Positions 1 through 7,233 of a stretch of 64,000 nucleotides of DNA are shown here, piece after piece. Position 1 is the stretch's first letter; every line of letters starts with the position of its first letter. This stretch comes from Microtetraspora glauca (GTDB lineage Bacteria > Actinomycetota > Actinomycetes > Streptomycetales > Streptomycetaceae): NCBI GenBank assembly GCA_000721275.1, contig JOFO01000026.1:1-64000 (forward strand), read 5' to 3'. A program made the translations under genes and the position numbers. The notes beneath the pieces were generated by a model. It saw only the letters and a list, made by a program, of their open reading frames with translations. It did not search any database and was not told the origin of the DNA.

Positions 1-117
1 GAACGACGCCGTCTCCGAGGTGAACCGGTCACCCGTCAGCTGCATCCCGTCACCCGAGTCACCCGCGAACCGGATGATCACCCGATCGAGACGGCGGACC
101 TCATGCGTGACCGTCAT
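1..117 (-). CDS. KorA-like 2-oxoacid:ferredoxin oxidoreductase alpha subunit, N-terminal 39 codons only
   Basis: Translation from the ATG at 117 reads MTVTHEVRRLDR followed by the RFAGDSGDG segment, which is typical of the N-terminus of Streptomyces KorA (2-oxoglutarate or 2-oxoacid:ferredoxin oxidoreductase alpha subunit, gamma/alpha fused type). The enzyme family oxidatively decarboxylates 2-oxoacids to acyl-CoA with ferredoxin reduction, or runs in reverse. The gene runs off the left edge. Its ATG overlaps the stop of the VOC-like gene (ATGA), so it belongs to the same operon as the hydrazine-type genes. The N-terminal extension seen in housekeeping KorA proteins appears shorter here, which fits a cluster-specific paralogue. 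A beta subunit would be expected just outside the window. Identification is strong for the family and open for substrate. Confidence 0.8.
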   Translation of the reverse strand, partial: MTVTHEVRRLDRVIIRFAGDSGDGMQLTGDRFTSETASF

Positions 118-992
118 GGCGCACCGGTCCCTGCCGTGTCCCGCTCGGAAGTCCCGGGCGGGTCGGGGAATCCGGCGGCGCCGGCCCAGACCTCGGCCAC
201 GGAGCCGTCCTCCAGCCGGACGAGCCGCCGGCCGGCCTCGGCGCCGTACGGCCGCGTGCCGGGGATGTCGCCGGGCGCGGACGTCACCAGGGCGAGCCGG
301 ACGTCCGGCGCACGGGTGAGCCCGGAGCCGTCCGTGCCGACGACGAGCAGGTTCCCGACGGTGGCCAGGTCGACACCGTCGGGGGCGTCCGCCTGGAGGC
401 GGGTGTCGCGGTCGAGGCCCAGGGCCGTCTCGTAGAGGCGGACGAGGGAGGCGAACATGCTCCGGCTGACCGCCTTGCGGAGGAGCAGCCGCACCCCCGG
501 GAGCCCGGCCGCCCTGGACTCCGGCGTACGCGGCTCCGGCGGGCGGGGCCGCTCGCCCGGGTTCGGGCGGTGCTCCACGAGCTCGGCGATCGCGCCGTCG
601 GGGAAGCGGACGCGGGCGCGGGCGCCCGGCAGGATCCGCTCGGGGGGTTCCAGCACGGTGGCGCCGACCTGGTCCAGCCGGCGCAGCGCGCCGTCGAGCG
701 AGGGCACGATCACGGAGTAGGCGGTCCGGCGCTGGATGTCGGTGAAGGGCCGGGCGCTGGCGATGAGCAGCATGTTCCCGACCGCGGCGAGCTCCAGCCC
801 GCCGAAGTCGGGGATCGGCATCCGCAGGTCCGCGGGGATCCCGGTGAGCCGTTCGTAGCAGCGGATGCGCTCGTCGAGGACGGAGACGTCGATGAGGGAG
901 CGGGCCAGCAGGCGCGGGCCCGGCAGCAGGGCGGAATCGGGCGTGGTGCGGAACCAGCGGTCCGGCAGCGCCGCCGCGGGGACGGTGGGCAT
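114..992 (-). CDS. Two-domain VOC/glyoxalase-like protein
   Basis: A 292-residue protein built from two similar halves. Residues about 25-135 carry the segment LAAVGNMLLIAS and residues about 165-270 carry LATVGNLLVVGT, each followed by a region ending in a GAxAELVE or GSVAEVW type strand. This repeat is what paired vicinal-oxygen-chelate modules look like, and members bind small molecules or metals as isomerases, dioxygenases or resistance proteins. I see no clear set of His/Glu metal ligands, so a non-enzymatic binding or self-protection role is possible. It starts 4 bases before the stop of the condensation-like gene and overlaps the next gene by ATGA. Family assignment is moderate and function is unknown. 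Confidence 0.65.
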   Translation of the reverse strand: MPTVPAAALPDRWFRTTPDSALLPGPRLLARSLIDVSVLDERIRCYERLTGIPADLRMPIPDFGGLELAAVGNMLLIASARPFTDIQRRTAYSVIVPSLDGALRRLDQVGATVLEPPERILPGARARVRFPDGAIAELVEHRPNPGERPRPPEPRTPESRAAGLPGVRLLLRKAVSRSMFASLVRLYETALGLDRDTRLQADAPDGVDLATVGNLLVVGTDGSGLTRAPDVRLALVTSAPGDIPGTRPYGAEAGRRLVRLEDGSVAEVWAGAAGFPDPPGTSERDTAGTGAP

Positions 993-996
993 CGCG

Positions 997-2337
997 TCAG
1001 GACTCCTTCACAGGGTGCGGCGTGGGAAGGCCCCACCACCGCTGGGCGGTGAGCCCCCAGGACTCCAGCTCCTCGTCGACGAGGCGGCGCAGGGACGTGG
1101 CGTCGCCGAAGCGGTCGGGGATGCCGGTCACGGTCACGGTCAGCCGGTCGCCGGTCCGCAGGAGGCAGAGCGAGGCGCGCAGGCGGGCCCGGTCCGGCAG
1201 GACGCCCGGCACGTTCATGGTGCGGACGGCGACGCCGGCGGCCTCCTGTCCGGTGAACCGGGCGATCGCCTCGGGGGTGCGGCCGAAGTTGGAGGCGACG
1301 ACGGTGGTCTGCTGTGCCCCGGGGTTCTTGAGCCGGTGGGCGTGGCGCTCCGGGAGGAGGTGCCACAGGGGTTCCGGGACGAGGGTGCCGCTGTGCTCGC
1401 CGGTGGCGCGGAGCAGGTCCTTCGTCGCCTGCCGGGTCTCCCGGAGGCCGTGGTGCCGGGCGGGGCCGCCGGGCACGGTCAGCGGCATCACCACCAGGGC
1501 GTTGGCCCGGGCGTCCCGCTCGGACCGCCGCAGGCTGACGGGGATGCCGACGTCGAACGGTGCGGACGCGCCGCCCGCCCCGGCGGTGCGGACGAGGTTG
1601 GCGGCGATCTCGACGAAGAGGCTGTTGACCGTCCCGCCGTACGCGTCGGCCCGCCGCTCCCACCGGGCGGCGTCCGTCTCGAAGATCGCCGACGTGAAGA
1701 AGCGCGGTGCGGCCGGGGGTTCGGGACCGGCCGGGGCCGGGGGCCGCAGGGCGGTCCTGATCCGGCCGAGCCGGTCCGGGTCGGCCAGCGTCGCGGGCAG
1801 CCAGCGCGCGGTGGCGAGGCCGCCGTGGAGCGTCTGCCGTGCCAGGTCGGCCAGGTCGTCCAGCAGTCCGGGGCCGGCGGCCGGGGGCCGGGTGTCGTCA
1901 CCGCCCGAGCCGATGGCGCGGAAGATGCCGAGTCCGTCGCAGCGGAAGTGGGGCACCGTCAGCGAGACGACGGTGCCGTCGGCGTACGGGGCGGCGGCGA
2001 GCCGCCACAGGGCGGGGCCGCCGGGCGGGAGCGGCGCCTTGACCTGGGTGTCCATCCAGTCGGTCAGGGTGGCGTCGGTCAGCGGCGTCGGCGTGGTGGC
2101 GAGCGCCTCCTCGTTCCTGGCGGGCACCCAGCTGCGGCGCGCCCCGGGGACGGGCGAGTTCCGCACGCGGCGGCTCAGCCATCCCCGGTCGAGGCGGTGC
2201 CAGGCGGCGTGCAGCGCGGCGGTGGGCACCGGGTCCCGGAAGGTCCACAGCACCTGCACGATCCTGCTGGAGCCGAGGGTGTCGGCGGCGCGGTGGAGCA
2301 TCTCGTCGGTGGGGTTGAGGCGGACGGCGGACGTCAT
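997..2337 (-). CDS. Stand-alone condensation-domain-superfamily acyltransferase
   Basis: A 446-residue protein with the motif PHFRCDGLG near residue 130. It matches the second half of the HHxxxDG active site shared by NRPS condensation domains and WS/DGAT acyltransferases, and retains the catalytic His and the DG pair. No adenylation or carrier domain is attached, so it would act as a discrete acyl or aminoacyl transferase. The ATG at 2337 overlaps the upstream stop (ATGA), placing it in the operon directly after the FAD oxidase. In this context it probably joins a hydrazino or amino building block to an acyl group. The first position of the motif is Pro rather than His, as in some divergent members. 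Role is inference. Confidence 0.7.
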   Translation of the reverse strand: MTSAVRLNPTDEMLHRAADTLGSSRIVQVLWTFRDPVPTAALHAAWHRLDRGWLSRRVRNSPVPGARRSWVPARNEEALATTPTPLTDATLTDWMDTQVKAPLPPGGPALWRLAAAPYADGTVVSLTVPHFRCDGLGIFRAIGSGGDDTRPPAAGPGLLDDLADLARQTLHGGLATARWLPATLADPDRLGRIRTALRPPAPAGPEPPAAPRFFTSAIFETDAARWERRADAYGGTVNSLFVEIAANLVRTAGAGGASAPFDVGIPVSLRRSERDARANALVVMPLTVPGGPARHHGLRETRQATKDLLRATGEHSGTLVPEPLWHLLPERHAHRLKNPGAQQTTVVASNFGRTPEAIARFTGQEAAGVAVRTMNVPGVLPDRARLRASLCLLRTGDRLTVTVTGIPDRFGDATSLRRLVDEELESWGLTAQRWWGLPTPHPVKES

Positions 2338-3419
2338 CGGGCGGCCACCTCCTGGAGGCGGGCGGCGGCGAGTTCGCCGATCGCCGGCGCCGCCTTGAAT
2401 CCGCCGCCGTTCCAGCCGGTCGCGGTGACGAGGCCGTCCGGTCCGGCCGGCACGGCGACCTCGCCGTCCCCGGTGGGCGCCATCGCGTCGTACGCGGTGA
2501 CGCCGCCGGCGAGCGGGGCGGTGGCCAGCAGCGGGCAGCGGTGGCGTACGACGGCGCGGACGCGCTCCTCCTCCTGCGCCGGGACGCCCGGCCGGACGGT
2601 CTCGGGGACGTCGGTCTCCTGGGCGGAGACCCCCGCGAGGACCAGGGCGTCCGAGCCCCACGGGCGCAGCCAGGCGCCCGTGGTGGTGTCCACCACGGTG
2701 GGGAGCGCGGTGGGGTCGGCCGGTTCGCCGACCCGGAACAGGCAGTAGCCGACGGCCCTGGTGCGCAGGGGCAGGTGGACGCCGACGGTCGCGGCCAGGG
2801 GGGTGCTGCCCGCGCCCGCCGCCAGCAGGACGGCTCGGGCGTGCACGGGTCCGGCGGTGGTGTGGACGCCGGTGACGCGCGAGCCGGACGTGAGCAGGTG
2901 GGTGGCGCGGGCCGGGACCAGCCGGAGCCGGGGGCCGGCGTCGCGTGCCATGGCGTGGGCGACCGGTCCGGCGGGGAGCCAGCCGGCGTGCGGTTCGTGG
3001 ACGGCGACCAGGTCGCCGGGTATGTCGAGGGCAGGGAAGCGGGTGGCGAGGTCGCGCCCGGCGAGGATCTCCGCCTGGTGTCCGGCGGCGCCGAGGTCCG
3101 CGACGGCGGCCTCGGCGCGCGGCAGGTCGGCGCGCGCCACGAGGCTCAGGCTGCCCTGGCGGCGAACCGCGGGCCAGGTGCCGCGGTGGCCCTGGCGCAG
3201 GTAGACCTCCAGGCCGGCGGCGGCCGGGCGCCGCCGGGACGCGGACAGGTCGAAGGCGCGGACCAGCCCGCCGGAGGCGCCCGTGGCGCCTCCGGCGATG
3301 CCTGCCGCGTCGACGACGGCGACGGCGAGTCCGCGGGCGCTCAGCCTCTCGGCCGTGGCGAGCCCGATGATCCCGCCGCCGACGACGGCGACGTCGGCGG
3401 TGACGGCGGACCGGGTCAC
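2334..3419 (-). CDS. DAO-family FAD-dependent oxidase (hydrazine-cluster type)
   Basis: A 361-residue flavoprotein with an N-terminal Rossmann fingerprint VVGGGIIGLATAERL and the GGATGASGG segment that is typical of D-amino-acid oxidase, glycine oxidase and sarcosine oxidase relatives. The C-terminal half has the GWNGGGFK loop of the DAO fold. In the s56-p1 pathway the comparable enzyme Spb39 oxidatively cleaves the lysine-N-N-glycine adduct to release hydrazinoacetic acid. By gene neighbourhood this protein would perform the equivalent cleavage. The GTG start at 3419 overlaps the stop of the N-hydroxylase gene (GTGA), so the two proteins are translationally coupled. Fold assignment is secure. 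The substrate is inferred from the neighbours. Confidence 0.85.
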   Translation of the reverse strand: MTRSAVTADVAVVGGGIIGLATAERLSARGLAVAVVDAAGIAGGATGASGGLVRAFDLSASRRRPAAAGLEVYLRQGHRGTWPAVRRQGSLSLVARADLPRAEAAVADLGAAGHQAEILAGRDLATRFPALDIPGDLVAVHEPHAGWLPAGPVAHAMARDAGPRLRLVPARATHLLTSGSRVTGVHTTAGPVHARAVLLAAGAGSTPLAATVGVHLPLRTRAVGYCLFRVGEPADPTALPTVVDTTTGAWLRPWGSDALVLAGVSAQETDVPETVRPGVPAQEEERVRAVVRHRCPLLATAPLAGGVTAYDAMAPTGDGEVAVPAGPDGLVTATGWNGGGFKAAPAIGELAAARLQEVAAR

Positions 3420-4738
3420 GGGGCGATCCCGGCGGCCAGCAGCTTCTCGTGGTCGTGGCTCAGGATCGAGTCGACGATGTCGGTCGCCCGTACCGAGAGC
3501 ATGGCCAGCGCGCCGGCGTCGCCCATGCCGTGGCTCGCCTCGCAGAGCCCGTTCAGGTAGACCTTGAGGGGCCGCGGGGTGCCGGCCTCCGTCTTCAGCT
3601 CGATCGAGTAGTCCCGCGCGACGACGGGGGTGCCCTCCTCGTCGAGGGGGAGACGGTGGGCGATGCCCTCCAGGAGCGGGTGGTACGGCTCGTCGCCCGG
3701 TTCGCCGCCGAAGTCCCTGAAGCCGGTCGCCAGGATGACGACGTCGGTGTCGAGGGTCTCCTCGGTGAGGTGGTTGACGTCGCGCAGGACCATCCGGTGC
3801 GCCTGGCCGTGCGGCCTGCTGATGACGGCCTCCCGGAAGGGCTTCATCACGAGCCGGTCGGAGCCGGTGAGCGCGTACTCGCGCTGCACGCCGACGAGGC
3901 GGTCGATGACGTCCTGGTCGCAGGCCGCGTAGTTGATGGACCGCAGTTCGTCGCGCAGGCGGCGCTTCTTGGCGCTGGGCAGCGGGTGGAAGTAGTCCAC
4001 GAACTCGGGGAGGAACACCTGCCGGCTGTAGGGGCTGGTGTCCTTGAGCCGGAACCCGATGCCGCGGTGGACCGCGGTCACCTGCCGTACGTTCGGGCGG
4101 TCCAGCAGGTCGAGGATGATCTCGATGGCGCTCTGGCTGGCCCCGACGACGGCGACCCGGATCCCCTGGTCCTGGAGGCGTTCCATGGACGAGAGGTACT
4201 GGGTGGAGTGGAAGACGCTCTTCCCCAGGCCCTTCTGGAAGGCGTAGGGGATCCGGGGCGAGCGGCCGGTGCCCACGGAGACGCTGCGGGCGAGGTAGTG
4301 CCCGCCGTCGTCGGTGTCGACGCGGAACAGTTCGCCGCCGTCGTCGCCCTCGACGAGCGAGAGGTTCACGGCCGACCGGCCGTAGTCCACCTGGTCGCGG
4401 AACGCCTCGGCGACCCAGGCGAGGTAGCCCGCGTACTCCCTGCGCAGCGGGAACTTGGCGTTCAGGTGGAGGTAGTCCGTCAGTCCGCCGCGGGCGGCGA
4501 GGTACTTGACGAAGGTGTGCGGGCTGTCCGGGTTGCGCTGCATGGCCAGGTCGCGGAAGGGGTTGTTCTGGATGTCCGCGCCGGGGAGGAGCTGTTCTCG
4601 CTGCCACTGGAACTCGGGGGCCCGTTCGATGAAGTGGGCCAGGCCGGCGCGGCCGCGCTCTTCGAGCGCGACCGCCAGGGAGAGGTTCGCGGGTCCGAAC
4701 CCCACTCCCAGCACCGGGTGGATCTCATGGGTTGTCAC
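3416..4738 (-). CDS. SidA/IucD/PvdA-type L-lysine N6-monooxygenase
   Basis: A 440-residue flavin-dependent N-hydroxylase. The FAD-binding segment GVGFGPANLSLA sits near residue 10. The NADPH-binding segment VVGASQSAIEI lies near residue 200 and the ATGF motif (VILATGF) near residue 330, which is the family order for ornithine/lysine N-monooxygenases. It uses NADPH and O2 to convert the side-chain amine of lysine (or ornithine) to a hydroxylamine. Next to a cupin and a MetRS-like protein, the product would be the activated N6-hydroxylysine partner in N-N bond formation, as with Spb38 and PyrM. The start is GTG at 4738, with a GAGGA ribosome site about 10 bases upstream. Lysine is preferred over ornithine by context only. 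Confidence 0.9.
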   Translation of the reverse strand: MTTHEIHPVLGVGFGPANLSLAVALEERGRAGLAHFIERAPEFQWQREQLLPGADIQNNPFRDLAMQRNPDSPHTFVKYLAARGGLTDYLHLNAKFPLRREYAGYLAWVAEAFRDQVDYGRSAVNLSLVEGDDGGELFRVDTDDGGHYLARSVSVGTGRSPRIPYAFQKGLGKSVFHSTQYLSSMERLQDQGIRVAVVGASQSAIEIILDLLDRPNVRQVTAVHRGIGFRLKDTSPYSRQVFLPEFVDYFHPLPSAKKRRLRDELRSINYAACDQDVIDRLVGVQREYALTGSDRLVMKPFREAVISRPHGQAHRMVLRDVNHLTEETLDTDVVILATGFRDFGGEPGDEPYHPLLEGIAHRLPLDEEGTPVVARDYSIELKTEAGTPRPLKVYLNGLCEASHGMGDAGALAMLSVRATDIVDSILSHDHEKLLAAGIAP

Positions 4739-4804
4739 GGTTCACGCATCCTCGACTCGTCGTGCATGCAGGAACGTCGTTGCGGGACGCACGGGCCCCG
4801 CGGG

Positions 4805-5173
4805 TCACGCGCCGAGGAGCGCCGTCTCGGTGATCGCGTTGGTGTCGTCGACGTGGACCACGCGGGACTTGTGGTCGGCGACCTCGTCGGGGGTGAGCTG
4901 CGCGTAGCTGATGATGATGACCTTGTCGCCGGTCTCCACGAGGCGGGCGGCGGCGCCGTTGACGATGACCTGGTTGGCGGCCGGCTCGCCGAGGATCGTG
5001 TACGTCTCGAAGCGGGCGCCGTTGTTGACGTTGACGACGTGCACCAGCTCGTGGACGCCGATGTCGGCGGCGTCGAGCAGCTCCGGCGAGATGGTGATGG
5101 ACCCGACGTAGTTCAGGTTGCTGTCGGTGACGGTGGCGCGGTGGATCTTCGCGTTCATGAAGGTGCGCAGCAT
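4805..5173 (-). CDS. panD: Aspartate 1-decarboxylase (PanD)
   Basis: A 122-residue protein matching the usual PanD proenzyme length. Lys9 and the self-cleavage site YVGS are visible, with Gly24-Ser25 giving the pyruvoyl group. The enzyme decarboxylates L-aspartate to beta-alanine. It lies inside the hydrazine-type operon, 66 bases ahead of the N-hydroxylase gene and 64 bases behind the MetRS-like gene. A panD copy dedicated to the pathway is therefore more likely than the pantothenate gene, which is usually beside panB or panC. I infer that it supplies beta-alanine as an amine partner or building block, or decarboxylates a cluster intermediate. Family call is very secure and role is inferred. 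Confidence 0.93.
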   Translation of the reverse strand: MLRTFMNAKIHRATVTDSNLNYVGSITISPELLDAADIGVHELVHVVNVNNGARFETYTILGEPAANQVIVNGAAARLVETGDKVIIISYAQLTPDEVADHKSRVVHVDDTNAITETALLGA

Positions 5174-5237
5174 GGTGGTTCTCCTTGGGAGGTGTCGTCC
5201 GTGCGGTGGTGGGGTGCGGGGCGGGTCGCCCCGCGGG

Positions 5238-6839
5238 TCATGCGGTCGGGGCGGTCGGCGCGGCCGGGACGGCCAGGCCGCGGAAGGGGTTCGCCGGTGT
5301 GCTGCCGAGGTCGGCGAGCAGGGGTGCCTTGCCGACGGTGGTGGGGCCGGCGAAGGCGGTGGAGATGTTCTCGGCGAGGTCGGGGGTGATCGGCCAGGCG
5401 AGGGTGCGCAGGGCCCACAGGAACCGCAGCGCGCCGGAGACCTCGCCGGGGTCGTCGGCCTGGATCCGGGCGGAGCGCAGCGCCAGCACCTCCAGGTGGA
5501 GGGCGACCGCCTCGGCGGCCTTGCGGACGCTGAAGTTCTCCAGCCGGTAGGCGTCCTCGAAGCGCCGCCGGGACGCGTGCAGGGCGGCGTCCCACCACGG
5601 CGAGGGGGTGGCGTCGATGTGGCGGCCGGTCAGGGCGCCGAGCTGGTCGGCGATCGCCGCGAGGGGGGCGTCGTAGCGGGCGGCGATGGTGTCGGCGGCG
5701 ATGGGCTCGCTGAACTCCGCCTGCTGGAGTTCGGGGCTGGTCAGGGCGAGGACGAACCGGGCGCGGTCGCGTCCGACGGTCTCCAGGTAGTCGCGCGCCC
5801 AGCGCACGTCGCCCTTGCTGGTGGAGAACTTGCGGCCCTCCAGCATGTAGTACTGGTTGGTGAGCGTGCGGGTCTTCGGGAGGGGCACCTGCATGCCGTG
5901 GCGGGCGGCGAGCAGCGCCAGGGTCACGTAGACGAAGGCGTTGTAGAAGCCGTTGTCGATGCCGATGAACTGGACGAGTTCGTCGCACGCGGCCTGGCTG
6001 TCCAGGCGGGCCTGCTGCAGCCAGTACAGGTGGCCGACGTAGATCTCCGGCCAGGCGTTGATGGCCTGCGGCTGGACGTCGGGGCCGTCCCACTCGACCG
6101 TGATGCCCCAGCTGGTGGGGTAGGTGAGGGGGATGTACGGGAGCCGTCCGGCGAGGGTGTCGGCGATGACCTTGGCCAGGTCGGGGCGCAGCCGCACCTC
6201 GCTGGTCCGGTACCAGTTGGTGATCATGGAGCGATAGCGTTCGAGGTCGAGGACCCAGATCGAGACGGGGCGCTGCGGCAGGGCGGACGCCGTGTCGGTC
6301 ACGGGCAGCAGGGCGCCGGGGAGGTTGTAGAGGCCGCACGCCTCGCAGACGCCGGCCCGGGCGTGGGCGAGGCAGGTGGGGCAGCGGCCGGTGACGAACG
6401 CCTCGGCCTTGTACTCTCCGGTGTCCGCGTCGTACGGCAGCGCGACCTCGCGGAGGTCGAACGCGCCGTGCTCCCAGAGCCGGGTGAAGAAGGAGCGGAC
6501 GAACGCGGTGTAGTCCTCGTCCGGCCGTTCGAAGAGGTCGACGTCGACGCCGGCGAGTTCCAGCGACTTCGTCACGCTCTCCAGGGCGTGCTGGATGAGC
6601 GCCTCCGGCGTGGTCCCGAGCCGTTCGGCGGTGGTGACGACATAGGTCTGGTTGTCGTCGGTGCTGGTGGCGAAGGCCACGTCGTGCCCGAGGACCTTCT
6701 GGGACCGGGCGCACACGTCGCTGTTGAGGACGGGGCCGGCGAGGTGGCCCAGGTGCAGGTCGCCGTTGGGGGTGGGCGGCGAGAAGGTGACGTTGACGCG
6801 GCGGGGGGCGGTGGCGCCGGCGTCCGGGGAGCCGGCCAT
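5238..6839 (-). CDS. Methionyl-tRNA-synthetase-like hydrazine-forming ligase
   Basis: A 533-residue class I aminoacyl-tRNA synthetase homologue. It has HLGH at residues 29-32 (HIGH motif), a knuckle of paired cysteines CPTC and CEAC near residues 155-170, and KFSTSKG (KMSKS motif) in the middle-late part. It lacks the C-terminal tRNA-binding EMAP-like domain. Neighbours are a cupin, an N-hydroxylase and a DAO-type oxidase. In Spb40 and PyrN the MetRS-like and cupin domains are fused and create an N-N bond from an N-hydroxy amino acid and a second amino acid using ATP. Here the two parts are separate genes overlapping by one base at 6839. A true methionyl-tRNA synthetase is unlikely given the context. 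Confidence 0.85.
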   Translation of the reverse strand: MAGSPDAGATAPRRVNVTFSPPTPNGDLHLGHLAGPVLNSDVCARSQKVLGHDVAFATSTDDNQTYVVTTAERLGTTPEALIQHALESVTKSLELAGVDVDLFERPDEDYTAFVRSFFTRLWEHGAFDLREVALPYDADTGEYKAEAFVTGRCPTCLAHARAGVCEACGLYNLPGALLPVTDTASALPQRPVSIWVLDLERYRSMITNWYRTSEVRLRPDLAKVIADTLAGRLPYIPLTYPTSWGITVEWDGPDVQPQAINAWPEIYVGHLYWLQQARLDSQAACDELVQFIGIDNGFYNAFVYVTLALLAARHGMQVPLPKTRTLTNQYYMLEGRKFSTSKGDVRWARDYLETVGRDRARFVLALTSPELQQAEFSEPIAADTIAARYDAPLAAIADQLGALTGRHIDATPSPWWDAALHASRRRFEDAYRLENFSVRKAAEAVALHLEVLALRSARIQADDPGEVSGALRFLWALRTLAWPITPDLAENISTAFAGPTTVGKAPLLADLGSTPANPFRGLAVPAAPTAPTA

Positions 6840-7192
6840 CAGGCGTCCCCGTCCTGCGCGGCGGGCTGGAGCCAGTAGATGCTGACGAAGGTCAGCGGGT
6901 CGGCGGTGCTGGTGTTGGTGACCTGGTGGTCGGTGCCGTGCGGGATGTAGACGACGTCGCCCGGGGTGATCGGGCGCTCCTCGGTGCCGACGCGCAGGTG
7001 GCCCTCACCGCTGATGAAGATGAAGGTCTCGTCGGTGGCGTGGCCGTGGGGCGTGCTGGACTCGGTCGGCCGGATGGAGCACAGGGTGCTGTTCCACGGC
7101 GGGGCGACGACGCCGGCCCAGGGGTAGAGCTCGCGGATGTCGCAGCCGTTCTTCCGGATCCGGGCGTCGCCGGCGTCGGTCTTCACGTGCAT
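6839..7192 (-). CDS. Cupin partner of the hydrazine-forming system
   Basis: A 117-residue single-domain cupin. The metal-binding strand motif contains PHGHATDE and a later HGTDHQV, giving the usual His/His/Glu ... His ligand pattern. In Spb40-type enzymes a cupin domain rearranges the ester-linked adduct of an N-hydroxy amino acid and a second amino acid to form the N-N bond. Its stop overlaps the ATG of the MetRS-like gene (ATGA), so the two are made together in a 1:1 ratio, a split version of the fused enzyme. The start ATG at 7192 lies 41 bases after the stop of the flavin monooxygenase gene. Assignment of the fold is firm. Confidence 0.85.
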   Translation of the reverse strand: MHVKTDAGDARIRKNGCDIRELYPWAGVVAPPWNSTLCSIRPTESSTPHGHATDETFIFISGEGHLRVGTEERPITPGDVVYIPHGTDHQVTNTSTADPLTFVSIYWLQPAAQDGDA

Positions 7193-7233
7193 GGTGGAAG
7201 TCCCTTCGATGGGTGCGTCGGAGCCAGCCGGGG

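Noticed and set aside
3416..4738. Siderophore cluster membership of the N-hydroxylase
   Set aside because: No IucA/IucC-type NIS synthetase, NRPS or siderophore transporter lies nearby, and the cupin and MetRS-like neighbours point to hydrazine formation.
5238..6839. Housekeeping methionyl-tRNA synthetase
   Set aside because: Family motifs match but the operon context (cupin, N-hydroxylase, PanD, FAD oxidase) and lack of the C-terminal tRNA-binding domain favour a biosynthetic role.
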